The notes under the pieces are model-generated. The model was given only the letters and a program-made list of their open reading frames with translations, searched no databases and was not told the DNA's origin. 64,000 nucleotides of DNA, taken from assembly GCA_029238935.1 (NCBI GenBank), contig JAQZBN010000001.1, forward strand, positions 143,012-207,011, given 5' to 3'. This DNA comes from Herbinix sp. (GTDB lineage Bacteria > Bacillota > Clostridia > Lachnospirales > Lachnospiraceae). Position 1 is the first letter of the stretch. The number at the start of each line of letters is the position of its first letter. Positions 16,672 through 24,328 of this stretch are shown here, piece after piece. The position numbers were made by a program, and so were the translations under genes.

Positions 16672-17898
16672 ATGGAAAATACCAATGTAATTGTTCGTAA
16701 AATTAACCCTAGTGAAATTATTGAAACAGAAAAATTATCCTCCCTGGCTTTTTCATGGAGCTTTGATGAAGAAGCCTATGCCAAAAAGCTACAGGAAGGA
16801 AATCCACCTACCAACAAAGGCGATGCTTATGCTCTGAATAAATGGGCTGCTTTTCAAGAGGATGGTTCCTTAATTGGATGTATGACAATCATCCCTTACC
16901 AGATGTATTTTGATGGACATATTTTACCTATGTCCGGTATCGGTTGTGTATGTACCTATCCGCAATACCGTAGAAAGAGAGCAATTCGACACTGTTTTGA
17001 AGGTGCAATAAGAGAAATGTATGATACCAATCAGACCTTTTCCTTTCTGTACCCTTTCAGCCAGGCATTTTATCGTAAATTTGGATATGAGCCAACTGCC
17101 GGCAGGATAGTCTGGAACTTCTCTATGAATACCATTCCAGAATATGATTACCCCGGCTCGTTTTCTCTATATGACGGAAAGGACATTACTGAGTTTGAAA
17201 AGGCGTATAAGAAATTCGCTGTTTCCTATAATATGATGGTTGAACGGGATGAGTATGACTGGCACAGATTAAAAGATTGCAATCCTTTTAAAACCAATAA
17301 ACAGGCTTATCTATACAAGAACGAAGCGGGTGAGCCCTCTGGTTATTTCATTTTTGAGAGAGAGATCATCAATAACTCTGCAGTTATGAATTGCAGCGAA
17401 TTTGTATTTGATAACTTTGATACCTTAAGAGCACTCTTAAGCTTCGCTCGTGCTTTTCGTGCAGATTATAGCAGTATTCAATTGGAAGCTGCAAGAGATT
17501 TACGCTTAGAATATTTCTGTTCAGATTATCCTCAGTCAAGCAGTCACAGTGAGATTAAGCCAATGGGTATGATTCGTGTCGTTCGGGTTGATAAGGTATT
17601 AGCGTGTGCAAAGTACCAGGGTACCGGTTCAATCTCCATTGAGATCAAGGATGAGATGTTACCGGAGAATAGTGGTATATGGAGCGTAACCTTTGAGGAT
17701 GGCAAAGCGACGTCCGTCAGCAAGGATTCAGTAAATAAAGCCGATATTTCAATGACAATTCAGGTATTTTCCACTGCAATTACCGGCGGGTGTGATCTGA
17801 GTGATTTTACCTATCGTACCGATGTTAAAGTCAACAATGCAGATGAAATCCATAAGGTTTTCTATCATAAGAACAGTCTTATTGTTAATTATTTTTAA
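16672..17898 (+). CDS. Eis-like GNAT acetyltransferase with sterol-carrier C-terminal domain
   Basis: A 408-residue protein built like the Eis family: an N-terminal GNAT domain with GIGCVCTYPQYRRKRAIRH as the acetyl-CoA loop (about residues 87-105), a second degenerate GNAT domain, and a C-terminal SCP2-like domain (about 300-408). The C-terminus ends in NYF, and in Eis the terminal carboxylate takes part in catalysis. Family members acetylate amines, including aminoglycosides; the natural substrate here is unknown. ACGGAGG lies 8 bp before the ATG. It stands alone. Confidence 0.88.
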   Translation: MENTNVIVRKINPSEIIETEKLSSLAFSWSFDEEAYAKKLQEGNPPTNKGDAYALNKWAAFQEDGSLIGCMTIIPYQMYFDGHILPMSGIGCVCTYPQYRRKRAIRHCFEGAIREMYDTNQTFSFLYPFSQAFYRKFGYEPTAGRIVWNFSMNTIPEYDYPGSFSLYDGKDITEFEKAYKKFAVSYNMMVERDEYDWHRLKDCNPFKTNKQAYLYKNEAGEPSGYFIFEREIINNSAVMNCSEFVFDNFDTLRALLSFARAFRADYSSIQLEAARDLRLEYFCSDYPQSSSHSEIKPMGMIRVVRVDKVLACAKYQGTGSISIEIKDEMLPENSGIWSVTFEDGKATSVSKDSVNKADISMTIQVFSTAITGGCDLSDFTYRTDVKVNNADEIHKVFYHKNSLIVNYF

Positions 17899-17951
17899 GA
17901 TGAAACCTCCGAGAGTTTCACCAGAAACAGCAATCAATTAGTTTTCTTCTG

Positions 17952-17960
17952 CATATGATA
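17952..17960 (+). promoter_or_regulatory. SigE/SigK-like -10 element, CATATGATA
   Basis: Matches the sporulation mother-cell -10 pattern CATAnnnTA and starts 36 nt before the ATG of the next gene, the same distance as at two other small genes (21005 and 21441). A clear -35 is not seen. Confidence 0.55.
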
Positions 17961-17987
17961 TAGTAATTCGGAAAATGAGGTGGTAAT

Positions 17988-18275
17988 ATGTTGGACTGGA
18001 ATTACCAACCTTTCCTATCCCATTATGAGATGATATTATTCCAATCTGTCATCGGTCAACATAGAGATTATTTGTATTATCCCGTTTCCGTAGCCAGACG
18101 TCATGAAATTGGAACCAAATACCGATATCTATGTATTGCAAAAAAGAATCATACCGACTCTGGTTATGACACCTTTGCAAACATTGAAATCTATCAACCC
18201 CTTAGGGGAAAACCCTACCCAACAAGAATACATAGGATTGACTTTGATTGTTTTTACTATCATGGTCTAAAATAA
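17988..18275 (+). CDS. Small protein, paralogue of the gene at 21041 (possible spore protein)
   Basis: A 95-residue soluble protein rich in Tyr, Arg and His, of no family I recognise. It aligns along its length with the 84-residue product at 21041: shared W-YQ near the N-terminus, P-VAR, YRYLCIA versus YRFMCIS, and IEIYQPLRGKPY versus IEVYNPREGPAY. GAGGTGG lies 6 bp before the ATG, and a strong terminator follows at once, so it is a single-gene unit. The CATAnnnTA element 36 nt upstream suggests late mother-cell expression during sporulation, so a coat or crust component is the best guess. Confidence 0.7.
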   Translation: MLDWNYQPFLSHYEMILFQSVIGQHRDYLYYPVSVARRHEIGTKYRYLCIAKKNHTDSGYDTFANIEIYQPLRGKPYPTRIHRIDFDCFYYHGLK

Positions 18276-18335
18276 AAAACTGCCTTATCTGCTATTCCGT
18301 AGTGCTTAGAGGAATAACAGATATGGCAGTTTATT
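18276..18335. terminator. Terminator after the 95-residue gene
   Basis: Long stem AAAAACTGCC-TTAT-CTG-TATTCC region (18276-18297) against its complement (18311-18332), with A- and T-runs at both sides; it can serve this gene and the convergent one at 18342. Confidence 0.85.
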
Positions 18336-18341
18336 ATATTA

Positions 18342-19178
18342 TTAGTAATTTTTTTCTATATACTCAGCAGCTTTTTTGATCATATCCTGATGTGCTTTGT
18401 TTACACTATTGGAACCATGGGTTCTGCTGTTCTTAAAATGAAGATCCAATACTCCACTTGCACCATTGCCCTTCACTGCATCTAAATTGCTTCCCCATCC
18501 ATAACCGCCACTACGTCCTCTTACTGTTGCTGATGCAGGGGCAGAATCAACACCTGCATGAGGCATTGCAGCCAAAGAGCCAGCTATGATATTACCATTT
18601 ACTTCGACTACTACTGCACGACGGTTCCAACTCCATCCATTCCAAAGCTCTTTTATAATAGCAGAATCTTCTTTGGTTAACGGCTCTACATCGGCATGAT
18701 TGGTACCGTAAGTTCTTCTTAATTGAAAGGTCTTTCCTGTCTCAACATCTGTAATGGTTGCGTTTTCGCCTCTCGCCCAAAGATACCGAACCTCTTTAAA
18801 CCAATCCAGATCACCCTTCTCTACTTTCTTTACAATAACCTCTTCATCTGATATTTTCATTAGAGCAGATCCGGATACCGTTCTAGCTTCGACTTTTGCT
18901 GACAATAATTTTGTTGTGCTTTTGCCAGCGATTCCATCGGCTAACAGTCCATTATCTTTTTGAAACTTCTTTACTGCTTTTTCAGTAACAGTTCCATAAT
19001 AGCCTGTTGCTTTTGGATATGTAAAATATCCTAATCTCATCAATGTTGTTTGAATGGTTTTAACTTCGGTGCCTTTCGACCCCTTGCGCAGTAAAGCAGC
19101 GGATGCATCTACCGGTGTAAAAGCAATTGCTGCAGCCAGACAAATAGTTACGAGTTGTTTCCAATGTAGTTTCTTCAT
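18342..19178 (-). CDS. Secreted peptidoglycan-binding protein
   Basis: A 278-residue exported protein. Residues 1-27 form a signal peptide (KKLHWKQLVTICLAAAIAFT, cleavage near ASA-A). Residues 31-92 are a PG_binding_1 domain (LRKGSKGTEVKTIQ, then GYYGTVTEKAVKKFQ and GIAGKSTTKLL). The C-terminal ~150 residues contain TYGTNHADVEPL and the block GGYGWGSNLDAVKGNGASG, then LDLHFKNSRTHG, a His-rich module common in clostridial spore or cell-wall proteins; its activity is not established. ACAGGAGAATTACT precedes the ATG. It stands alone. A wall-localised or spore-cortex role is inferred. Confidence 0.85.
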   Translation of the reverse strand: MKKLHWKQLVTICLAAAIAFTPVDASAALLRKGSKGTEVKTIQTTLMRLGYFTYPKATGYYGTVTEKAVKKFQKDNGLLADGIAGKSTTKLLSAKVEARTVSGSALMKISDEEVIVKKVEKGDLDWFKEVRYLWARGENATITDVETGKTFQLRRTYGTNHADVEPLTKEDSAIIKELWNGWSWNRRAVVVEVNGNIIAGSLAAMPHAGVDSAPASATVRGRSGGYGWGSNLDAVKGNGASGVLDLHFKNSRTHGSNSVNKAHQDMIKKAAEYIEKNY

Positions 19179-19490
19179 AGTAATTCTCCTGTCATTTAAG
19201 TACGTTGTAATAATTTCGTAAGTATTTTGTAAAATTATTGTATTACATACATATTAAAATGTCAACCCATAATTTAATAATTATGTAATATTTAATTAAT
19301 CATTTTGTAACATCTGGTAATATAGTATATATATGGAAGGTAAATTAGATTTTATTACCAGACTAATTACTATTCTATATTCTAACGCATTCCATAAGAG
19401 TTTTTTCCTTCATATATAGGAGAATAGAAGATGCGACTACAACTATCTCATACCAATATACTTGATAATAAATTACACCAATAATTTCAC

Positions 19491-19533
19491 ACAAAAAAAG
19501 AAGCCTCTTATAAAGCAGCCTCTTTTTTTGTGT
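19491..19533. terminator. Bidirectional terminator downstream of degV
   Basis: ACAAAAAAAGA-GC pairs with GC-TCTTTTTTTGT around the loop CTCTTATAAAG. It ends the minus-strand marR-degV operon. The rest of 19179-19490 is AT-rich and holds the promoter of the peptidoglycan-binding gene; a 17-codon plus-strand ORF at 19431 is too short to support. Confidence 0.75.
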
Positions 19534-19559
19534 ACGCTCCATCCTATCTCTATATCAAA

Positions 19560-20405
19560 TTATACCTTTTTTACATAAGTAATGACGCAGGCCCCTGGTC
19601 CTGCATGGGTTCCTACAACACATCCAACAGGATACATACCGTATTCTTTTATCTGGTATTGATTTTTTACTCTATCAATCAAGAGCTTACATTTTTCATT
19701 TTCAGCAGTAAAACCAAATTTAACCGGATAATTGGTATCGATATCGCCCATCTCTGCAACTGAACTCAACATTTTCGCTAAGCCATTATTCACTCCTCTG
19801 GCTTTTCCAACTACGCCGATCACACCATCTTGTAAGGTAATAACCGGTTTAAAATTCAGCAAAGATCCCAAGATTGCTGAAGATTTAGATAATCGGCCAC
19901 CCTTGTATAAAAACTCCAAGGTATCTACCATTGCAAGAAACACTATCTTATCCTTCAACTCCTCTACGGTATCTACAATTTCCTTTGCGGACTTTCCTTC
20001 GTCACGTATCTTTACAGCATGCTCTATTAAAATACGCATACCGGTGATGGTTGTTAAGCTATCAATGATATAAATATCAGAATACTCCACCATTTCTTTT
20101 GCTATCATTGCGCTCTGTACGGTGCCGCTTAATTTACTGGAGATTAAAATGACAATTACACTGTCCTTTGCTTCCTTTGCTTCTGCAAAATATTCCAGAA
20201 AATCATTCGGAGAAGGTTGCGATGTGGTTGGTAACTTTTCTGATTGAACCAACCTTTCATAAAAGCCCTCCATTGATATATCGATTCCTTCTCTATATTC
20301 CTTATCTCCAAAAAGCACTTTTAATGGGACAATCGTAAGATTTAGCTTACTGGCCTGTTCCTGATTAATATCTGATGTTGAGTCTGTAATAATTCTAATT
20401 CCCAT
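19560..20405 (-). CDS. DegV-family fatty-acid-binding protein (FakB-like)
   Basis: A 281-residue cytosolic protein. The N-terminus IRIITDSTSDI, the TTSQPSP motif with the conserved Ser/Thr, LSGTVQSA, and the C-terminal VGTHAGPGA are the family marks. DegV/FakB proteins hold a fatty acid that the kinase FakA phosphorylates for use in membrane lipid synthesis. I choose the ATG at 20405, because GAAAGGAT lies 7 bp ahead; the ORF could run to 20435 but would overlap the upstream gene. It follows the MarR gene by 13 bp. A FabT-like role for that regulator would make this a fatty-acid-sensing pair (inference). Confidence 0.9.
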   Translation of the reverse strand: MGIRIITDSTSDINQEQASKLNLTIVPLKVLFGDKEYREGIDISMEGFYERLVQSEKLPTTSQPSPNDFLEYFAEAKEAKDSVIVILISSKLSGTVQSAMIAKEMVEYSDIYIIDSLTTITGMRILIEHAVKIRDEGKSAKEIVDTVEELKDKIVFLAMVDTLEFLYKGGRLSKSSAILGSLLNFKPVITLQDGVIGVVGKARGVNNGLAKMLSSVAEMGDIDTNYPVKFGFTAENEKCKLLIDRVKNQYQIKEYGMYPVGCVVGTHAGPGACVITYVKKV

Positions 20406-20418
20406 AGGTTTATCCTTT

Positions 20419-20844
20419 CTAAAGTAAGATGCCATCTACTATCTTATGAATCATATTTTCTAACAAGTTTACTTCTTCATCGGTGAATTCCTCTTTGATC
20501 TGCTCCATTAACCTAGTATGAAATGATGCATTGGCACCGTAATAATCCAAGAATTTATCAGTGATCTCAAGATGATATTCTCGTTTGTCCTGTTCAGAAT
20601 TTATTTTTTTGATATATCCTTTTTTTATTAACTGATTTATTTTATAGGATGCATTCGGAAGCGATATATGGATATAGTCCGCGAATTCACGAACAGTAGG
20701 CCTGTTGAGTAGATAGATTACTTCTGCTACATAAGACTCTGTGGCACTTAAACTCCCATCCTTCTGATTAACTTTTCCAAATAAATTTTTGCAATAGTTA
20801 ACACGAAATTTAAGATATAGCTGTTCAAATTCCTTTTCTAACAC
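20419..20844 (-). CDS. MarR-family regulator (possibly FabT-like)
   Basis: A 141-residue winged-helix protein: N-terminal helix, HTH (VREFADYIHISLPNASYKIN) and wing with NSEQDKREYHLEIT. FabT, the fatty-acid synthesis repressor of streptococci and clostridia, has this size and fold. The partner gene is a DegV/FakB fatty-acid-binding protein, and the promoter carries a wide AT-rich inverted repeat. Assignment as FabT is inference only. TAGGAGG lies ahead of the ATG. Confidence 0.82.
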   Translation of the reverse strand: MLEKEFEQLYLKFRVNYCKNLFGKVNQKDGSLSATESYVAEVIYLLNRPTVREFADYIHISLPNASYKINQLIKKGYIKKINSEQDKREYHLEITDKFLDYYGANASFHTRLMEQIKEEFTDEEVNLLENMIHKIVDGILL

Positions 20845-20858
20845 AGGATAACCTCCTA

Positions 20859-20920
20859 TAGTTAAAATAATTTAATTAAAATATTTTAACTATTTTACCA
20901 TTCCTATGATTATTTGTCAA
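20859..20920 (-). promoter_or_regulatory. marR-degV promoter with inverted-repeat operator
   Basis: On the minus strand: -35 TTGACA (20915-20920), 17-bp spacer, -10 TAAAAT (20892-20897). Immediately downstream lies the inverted repeat TAGTTAAAATA (20859-20869) / TATTTTAACTA (20882-20892), 11-bp perfect arms with a 12-bp AT-rich centre, overlapping the end of the -10. Well placed for autorepression by the MarR protein. Confidence 0.8.
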
Positions 20921-21004
20921 GAAATCACATACAAAAAGTATACATTGATACCAGATATCTACTAAGCTTATATTGATTTGAAATTAACCATATTACGATT
21001 TCTG

Positions 21005-21013
21005 CATAAGATA
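21005..21013 (+). promoter_or_regulatory. SigE/SigK-like -10 element, CATAAGATA
   Basis: CATAnnnTA starting 36 nt before the ATG at 21041, preceded by TTTCTG as at 17952 (TTCTG). An AC dinucleotide 16 nt upstream would fit a SigK -35. Confidence 0.55.
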
Positions 21014-21040
21014 AAATGACTCTAACTTGTAGGTATCAAT

Positions 21041-21295
21041 ATGCTCTACGATTGGATTTATCAAACAAATATATCGAATGCAGAATATCGTATGTTTACT
21101 GAGGCCTCCCAGAATGTCGGATGTTGTCTCCGTCCTATAGCAATTGCAAGGCAAAACTTAAGCAGATACCGCTTCATGTGTATCTCCTCTGCAGATTCGA
21201 ATGCTCCTGCTCACTTTTTGATTATAGAAGTGTACAACCCTAGAGAAGGTCCTGCCTATGTTACACAGAGATTGCCATTGAATATCGATATATAA
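21041..21295 (+). CDS. Small protein, paralogue of the gene at 17988 (possible spore protein)
   Basis: An 84-residue soluble protein. It shares with the 95-residue product at 17988 the DW-YQ start, a central P-AIAR/P-VSVAR strand, YRFMCIS and IEVYNPREGPAY. The two genes are similar in size, orientation, promoter element and spacing, so they are dispersed duplicates separated by three minus-strand genes. GTAGGT is a weak ribosome site. A terminator follows at 21338. Function unknown; probably made in the mother cell during sporulation. Confidence 0.68.
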   Translation: MLYDWIYQTNISNAEYRMFTEASQNVGCCLRPIAIARQNLSRYRFMCISSADSNAPAHFLIIEVYNPREGPAYVTQRLPLNIDI

Positions 21296-21337
21296 AAACT
21301 TCATCTATCGAAAATTCATAATAGTAAAACAACAGTA

Positions 21338-21378
21338 AGCTGGTTCTCATTTTTATCTTCCGGGAACCGGCTTTTTTC
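21338..21378 (+). terminator. Terminator after the 84-residue gene
   Basis: AGCTGGTTC (21338-21346) pairs with GAACCGGCT (21364-21372), followed by a run of six T. Confidence 0.85.
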
Positions 21379-21435
21379 TGTTTTCCACTCTGTGACTTAA
21401 TCACATAGATACATGTAAATATATCTATGAAGCTG

Positions 21436-21449
21436 CATATCATACACTA
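21436..21449 (+). promoter_or_regulatory. SigE/SigK-like -10 element(s)
   Basis: Two overlapping CATAnnnTA matches, CATATCATA (21436) and CATACACTA (21441); the second begins 36 nt before the ATG at 21477, exactly as at the other two small genes. Confidence 0.55.
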
Positions 21450-21476
21450 TAAACAAAACTTAATGGAGGATTATAT

Positions 21477-21695
21477 ATGAATATGAATGATTTATCAGCA
21501 ACCTCATACTGTAATAACAAAAAATGCGATAGCGGCTTTAGTCCTATCCTATTAATACTTTTACTAACCATGTGTGGTGGAGATAATGGAATGTTTCATG
21601 GCTTTGGAGGAGGTAACGGTCGCGGTTGCAATGGTGGTCTTGATGGTATTTTACCTCTCCTTTTAATTCTTTCGTTATGCAATGGTTCCTTCTAG
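21477..21695 (+). CDS. Gly-rich hydrophobic small protein, spore-coat-like
   Basis: A 72-residue protein: hydrophilic start with CNNKKC, a hydrophobic stretch FSPILLILLLTM, a Gly/Asn-rich middle (FHGFGGGNGRG) and a second hydrophobic end IL-PLLLILSLC. This FSPILLILLL-Gly-rich-LPLLL layout resembles short clostridial and bacillar YjcZ/coat-type sporulation peptides. AATGGAGG lies ahead of the ATG. The CATAnnnTA element upstream supports sporulation timing. Molecular role unknown. Confidence 0.65.
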   Translation: MNMNDLSATSYCNNKKCDSGFSPILLILLLTMCGGDNGMFHGFGGGNGRGCNGGLDGILPLLLILSLCNGSF

Positions 21696-21952
21696 TTCAC
21701 AATCATGACTACAGTTAAGCTGCAGCAACTAATTAAATCTTTATCGCTATATAAAATAGAGCTAGTTGGGTTGTGTCTGCTACAAAACACAGCCCACCTC
21801 TCTTATTACATAATCAGTTCAATAATCATTTATAACAAATTACAACTAAGCAATGACGCTAACATCCTTCTGTTCTTCCATCGTTTATCAATTGGTGTTT
21901 TTTCTCAGATATCGTTATACATTACAAACATTTCTACATAACAAATAAAATT
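21696..21952. other. Intergenic region after the Gly-rich gene
   Basis: Holds a weak terminator-like stem TGGGTTGTGT / ACACAGCCCA (about 21767-21796) and then AT-rich sequence grading into degenerate copies of the minisatellite that follows. A plus-strand frame of 78 codons at 21705 has no ribosome site and no family-like sequence, so I do not call a gene. Confidence 0.4.
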
Positions 21953-22107
21953 ACATTACAACTAAATTTACATTACAACTAAACTTACATTACAACTAAA
22001 CCTAACATTACAACTAAACTTAACATTACAACTAAACTTACATTACAACCTAAACTTACATTACAAACTAAACTTACATTACAAACTAAACCTACCTTAC
22101 AAACTTT
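21953..22107 (+). repeat. Minisatellite of about nine 17-18-bp units
   Basis: Tandem copies of ACATTACAACTAAACTT, first unit at 21953, with small drift (an extra C or A in later units, ACCTTACAAAC in the last). No unique spacers lie between units, so it is not CRISPR. It ends about 110 bp before the ccdA-type gene. Confidence 0.9.
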
Positions 22108-22224
22108 TAATATTTCATTTCATTTTTCATATACTCAAATATAAGAATAATTCCTAATTATATGTTTCGAAGCTTGTGTTATGATAAACTATCATGCTAA
22201 AATAAAGATAGAAAGGAGATGTTT

Positions 22225-23574
22225 ATGTTAGAAGGACTTGTATCAACGAATAGTATCAGCTTTATTTTAGTTTTCCTGGAAGGTTTGTTATCCTTCTTCT
22301 CCCCTTGTGTCATCCCCTTAATTCCAATCTATATGAGCTATTTAGCCGGCAGTGCAAAATCAGTTAGCGAAGACGGGACCATCAAGTATCAGCGTAAGAA
22401 GGTATTTCTTCACACCATATTTTTTGTATTTGGCATTTCCTCTGCCTTTTTTCTCTTGGGTTATTCTATTACATCCCTAGGATCTTTCTTTCAAGAAAAT
22501 CAATTACTATTTACCCGAGTTGGAGGAATCCTAATCATAGGTCTTGGTTTGATTCAGACAGGTTTTTTAGAGATAAAGTTCTTACAGAGGGAGCGGAAAT
22601 TCCACCTATCCCTAGGAGATCGCGAGATGAATCCTTTATTAGCATTCCTTATGGGCTTCACCTTCAGCTTTGCCTGGACTCCTTGCGTAGGTCCTGCACT
22701 ATCTTCCGTCATTATACTTGCTGCCAATGCTCAGAATACAGCTCTTAGTAACCTGTTGATCTTATTATATTCGGCAGGCTTTGTAATCCCCTTTTTACTC
22801 CTTGGTTTATTTACTACCCAGGTTTTAAACTTTTTAAAAGCCCATCAGAAATTGTTAAAATATACAGTGAAGATCGGTGGTGTTATATTAATTATCATTG
22901 GTATCATGACCTTTACCGGCTGGATGAACGGAATATCAAAATATTTAAATACCTATCAACCTCCAGAAATAAATAGTGGTTCCAATGTATCAGAAAATGA
23001 CAGCAGTCAAACAAATGAGAATTCCGGAGAGATTAATCTGACCCCGAATACTTCTTCCGATGACACCGCAGCAACTCCTTCTCCCGCAGAAGATACTTCT
23101 GACCAAGGGAAAAAAGCTCCGATTCCTGCATTTGATTTTACCTTAGTGGACCAATATGGCAATGAACATACTCTATCCGATTACAAAGGTAAGATTGTAT
23201 TTTTAAACTTCTGGGCAACCTGGTGTCCTCCTTGCCGCGAGGAGATGCCGGACATTGAAGCTCTTTATAATGAATTCAATCAAAATCAGGACGATGTCAT
23301 CATCTTAGGTGTGGCAAATCCCAGCAGTGATGAGTATCCACAAAACCAGGATGAAGACAAAGACACCATCATAAAGTTTCTCGAGGATAATGACTATACC
23401 TTCCCTGTCGTATTTGATGAGACCGGTGAACTTTTAGAATCCTATTATATTCGTTCTTTTCCTACTACTTTTATGATTGACATGGAGGGCAATATCTTTG
23501 GTTATGCTCCTTCAATGCTGACCAAGGATATGATGTTAAATGCCATAGAGCAGACAAGAAAATCAACCGAATAA
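22225..23574 (+). CDS. CcdA-TlpA fusion: thiol electron transporter plus thioredoxin-like domain
   Basis: A 449-residue membrane protein. The first ~245 residues are the CcdA/DsbD-beta module: about six membrane segments with the two redox cysteines in SFFSPCVIPLIPIYMSYL and FAWTPCVGPALS. A Ser/Thr/Glu-rich linker (about 250-300) leads to an extracellular TlpA/ResA-like domain with NFWATWCPPCREEMP (WCPPC near 331-337) and the cis-Pro block YIRSFPTTFMID. CcdA passes electrons from cytosolic thioredoxin to the outside domain, here in one chain. The ATG at 22225 has GAAAGGAG at proper distance; the ATG at 22219 is too close. Likely role: keeping extracellular thiols reduced or repairing oxidised proteins. 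Confidence 0.92.
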   Translation: MLEGLVSTNSISFILVFLEGLLSFFSPCVIPLIPIYMSYLAGSAKSVSEDGTIKYQRKKVFLHTIFFVFGISSAFFLLGYSITSLGSFFQENQLLFTRVGGILIIGLGLIQTGFLEIKFLQRERKFHLSLGDREMNPLLAFLMGFTFSFAWTPCVGPALSSVIILAANAQNTALSNLLILLYSAGFVIPFLLLGLFTTQVLNFLKAHQKLLKYTVKIGGVILIIIGIMTFTGWMNGISKYLNTYQPPEINSGSNVSENDSSQTNENSGEINLTPNTSSDDTAATPSPAEDTSDQGKKAPIPAFDFTLVDQYGNEHTLSDYKGKIVFLNFWATWCPPCREEMPDIEALYNEFNQNQDDVIILGVANPSSDEYPQNQDEDKDTIIKFLEDNDYTFPVVFDETGELLESYYIRSFPTTFMIDMEGNIFGYAPSMLTKDMMLNAIEQTRKSTE

Positions 23575-23602
23575 TATTGCCCAATTAGTAGATAATAGAA
23601 TA

Positions 23603-23662
23603 GCAGACACTCTACAGTATAAAAATAAATATTTCTACTGTAGAAGTATCTGCCGGATTTTT
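23603..23662 (+). terminator. Terminator after the CcdA-TlpA gene
   Basis: GCAGACACTCTACAGTA (23603-23619) pairs imperfectly with TACTGTAGAAGTATCTGC (23636-23653), followed by CGGATTTTT. Confidence 0.7.
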
Positions 23663-23800
23663 GAGCTCGAACAGGTTCGTATTCCGTTGCTTTACTTCAT
23701 AAATTAATATAAGGTAACGTATCATTAGTAGCATTCATATACTTTAGTGAAGCATTTTTTACAGAAAATGTTCAATCTGGGGTAAAAATTACATTGACCC

Positions 23801-23829
23801 TTTACAGCAAAAAAAACATGTGTTACAAT
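23801..23829 (+). promoter_or_regulatory. Promoter of the MutS2-like gene and its leader
   Basis: -35 TTTACA (23801-23806), 17-bp spacer, -10 TACAAT (23824-23829). The start site would be near 23836, giving a leader of almost 500 nt before the structural gene. Confidence 0.65.
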
Positions 23830-23874
23830 GCTGATAAATAATTAGTTTTGTAATTAACGGAAAGGATGGTTTTG

Positions 23875-23913
23875 ATGTCGGTATTATTTGTAAGTGAGGT
23901 ATGTGCTAACTAG
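23875..23913 (+). CDS. Leader peptide of 12 residues (MSVLFVSEVCAN)
   Basis: ATG at 23875 with GGAAAGGA 8 bp ahead, ending in TAG at 23911-23913. The stop lies inside a small hairpin (GTGCT-AACT-AGCAC, 23903-23916). Such short ORFs ahead of long structured leaders usually act by ribosome stalling, as in inducible antibiotic-resistance genes. The good ribosome site and position right behind the promoter support translation; no homologue is recalled with certainty. Confidence 0.6.
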   Translation: MSVLFVSEVCAN

Positions 23914-24062
23914 CACTTAATTGAACATTGAGCAAGAGCTTTTTTTGTTGTACCAAAAATTAACCACTCTTGCTGTCTACCTTTACAGTAATACTCATCA
24001 TAAGTCTTTTTATTAAGCAATTGAATTCATTGGTTGATTCACTTGTCATAAATAATAATTAG

Positions 24063-24094
24063 GCATAATAGGTATCACCTGTTATGCTTTTTTT
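24063..24094 (+). terminator. Intrinsic terminator within the MutS2-like leader (candidate attenuator)
   Basis: GCATAATAGGT (24063-24073) pairs over 11 bp, with one G-T pair, with ACCTGTTATGC (24077-24087), followed by T7. It stands between the leader peptide and the structural gene, about 235 bp before the ATG, so read-through must be regulated. An earlier U-run at 23940 has the sequence AGCAAGAG just before it, which can pair with CTCTTGCT at 23967-23974. Confidence 0.75.
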
Positions 24095-24170
24095 ATGCTT
24101 GATTTGTGTTTATCATCCGGTCCAGTTAGTTGGCATTATTTTGCCTGCTCTATTCATTGAATGACTTATT

Positions 24171-24224
24171 ATGCCCACAGGGAGTATTCGATACCAGGTA
24201 TTGGTAGATACATTCTGTGGGCAT
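24171..24224 (+). other. Long-range hairpin in the MutS2-like leader
   Basis: ATGCCCACAG (24171-24180) pairs perfectly with CTGTGGGCAT (24215-24224). TATTATGC just before it (24167-24174) is complementary to GCATAATA, the 5' arm of the terminator at 24063, so alternative folds are possible once this region is transcribed. Confidence 0.5.
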
Positions 24225-24328
24225 TATTATGATCTGAAGTGAATAAAGCGATTCGTCTTATTATTCACATGCAAATTTTGTGCCTGCCCTTAAGATTGCA
24301 GGCTGTGAAGAAAGGCTTGGTAATATAA

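Noticed and set aside
19431..19484. 17-codon plus-strand ORF (MRLQLSHTN...)
   Set aside because: Has an AGGAG 8 bp upstream but is too short, with no conserved context, and lies just before the degV terminator; kept only as a note.
21705..21941. 78-codon plus-strand ORF after the Gly-rich gene
   Set aside because: No ribosome site, odd composition, overlaps the edge of a repeat-rich AT region and a terminator-like stem.
21953..22107. Direct repeats that look at first like a CRISPR array
   Set aside because: Units of 17-18 bp are contiguous with no unique spacers and no palindromic repeat; no cas genes nearby.
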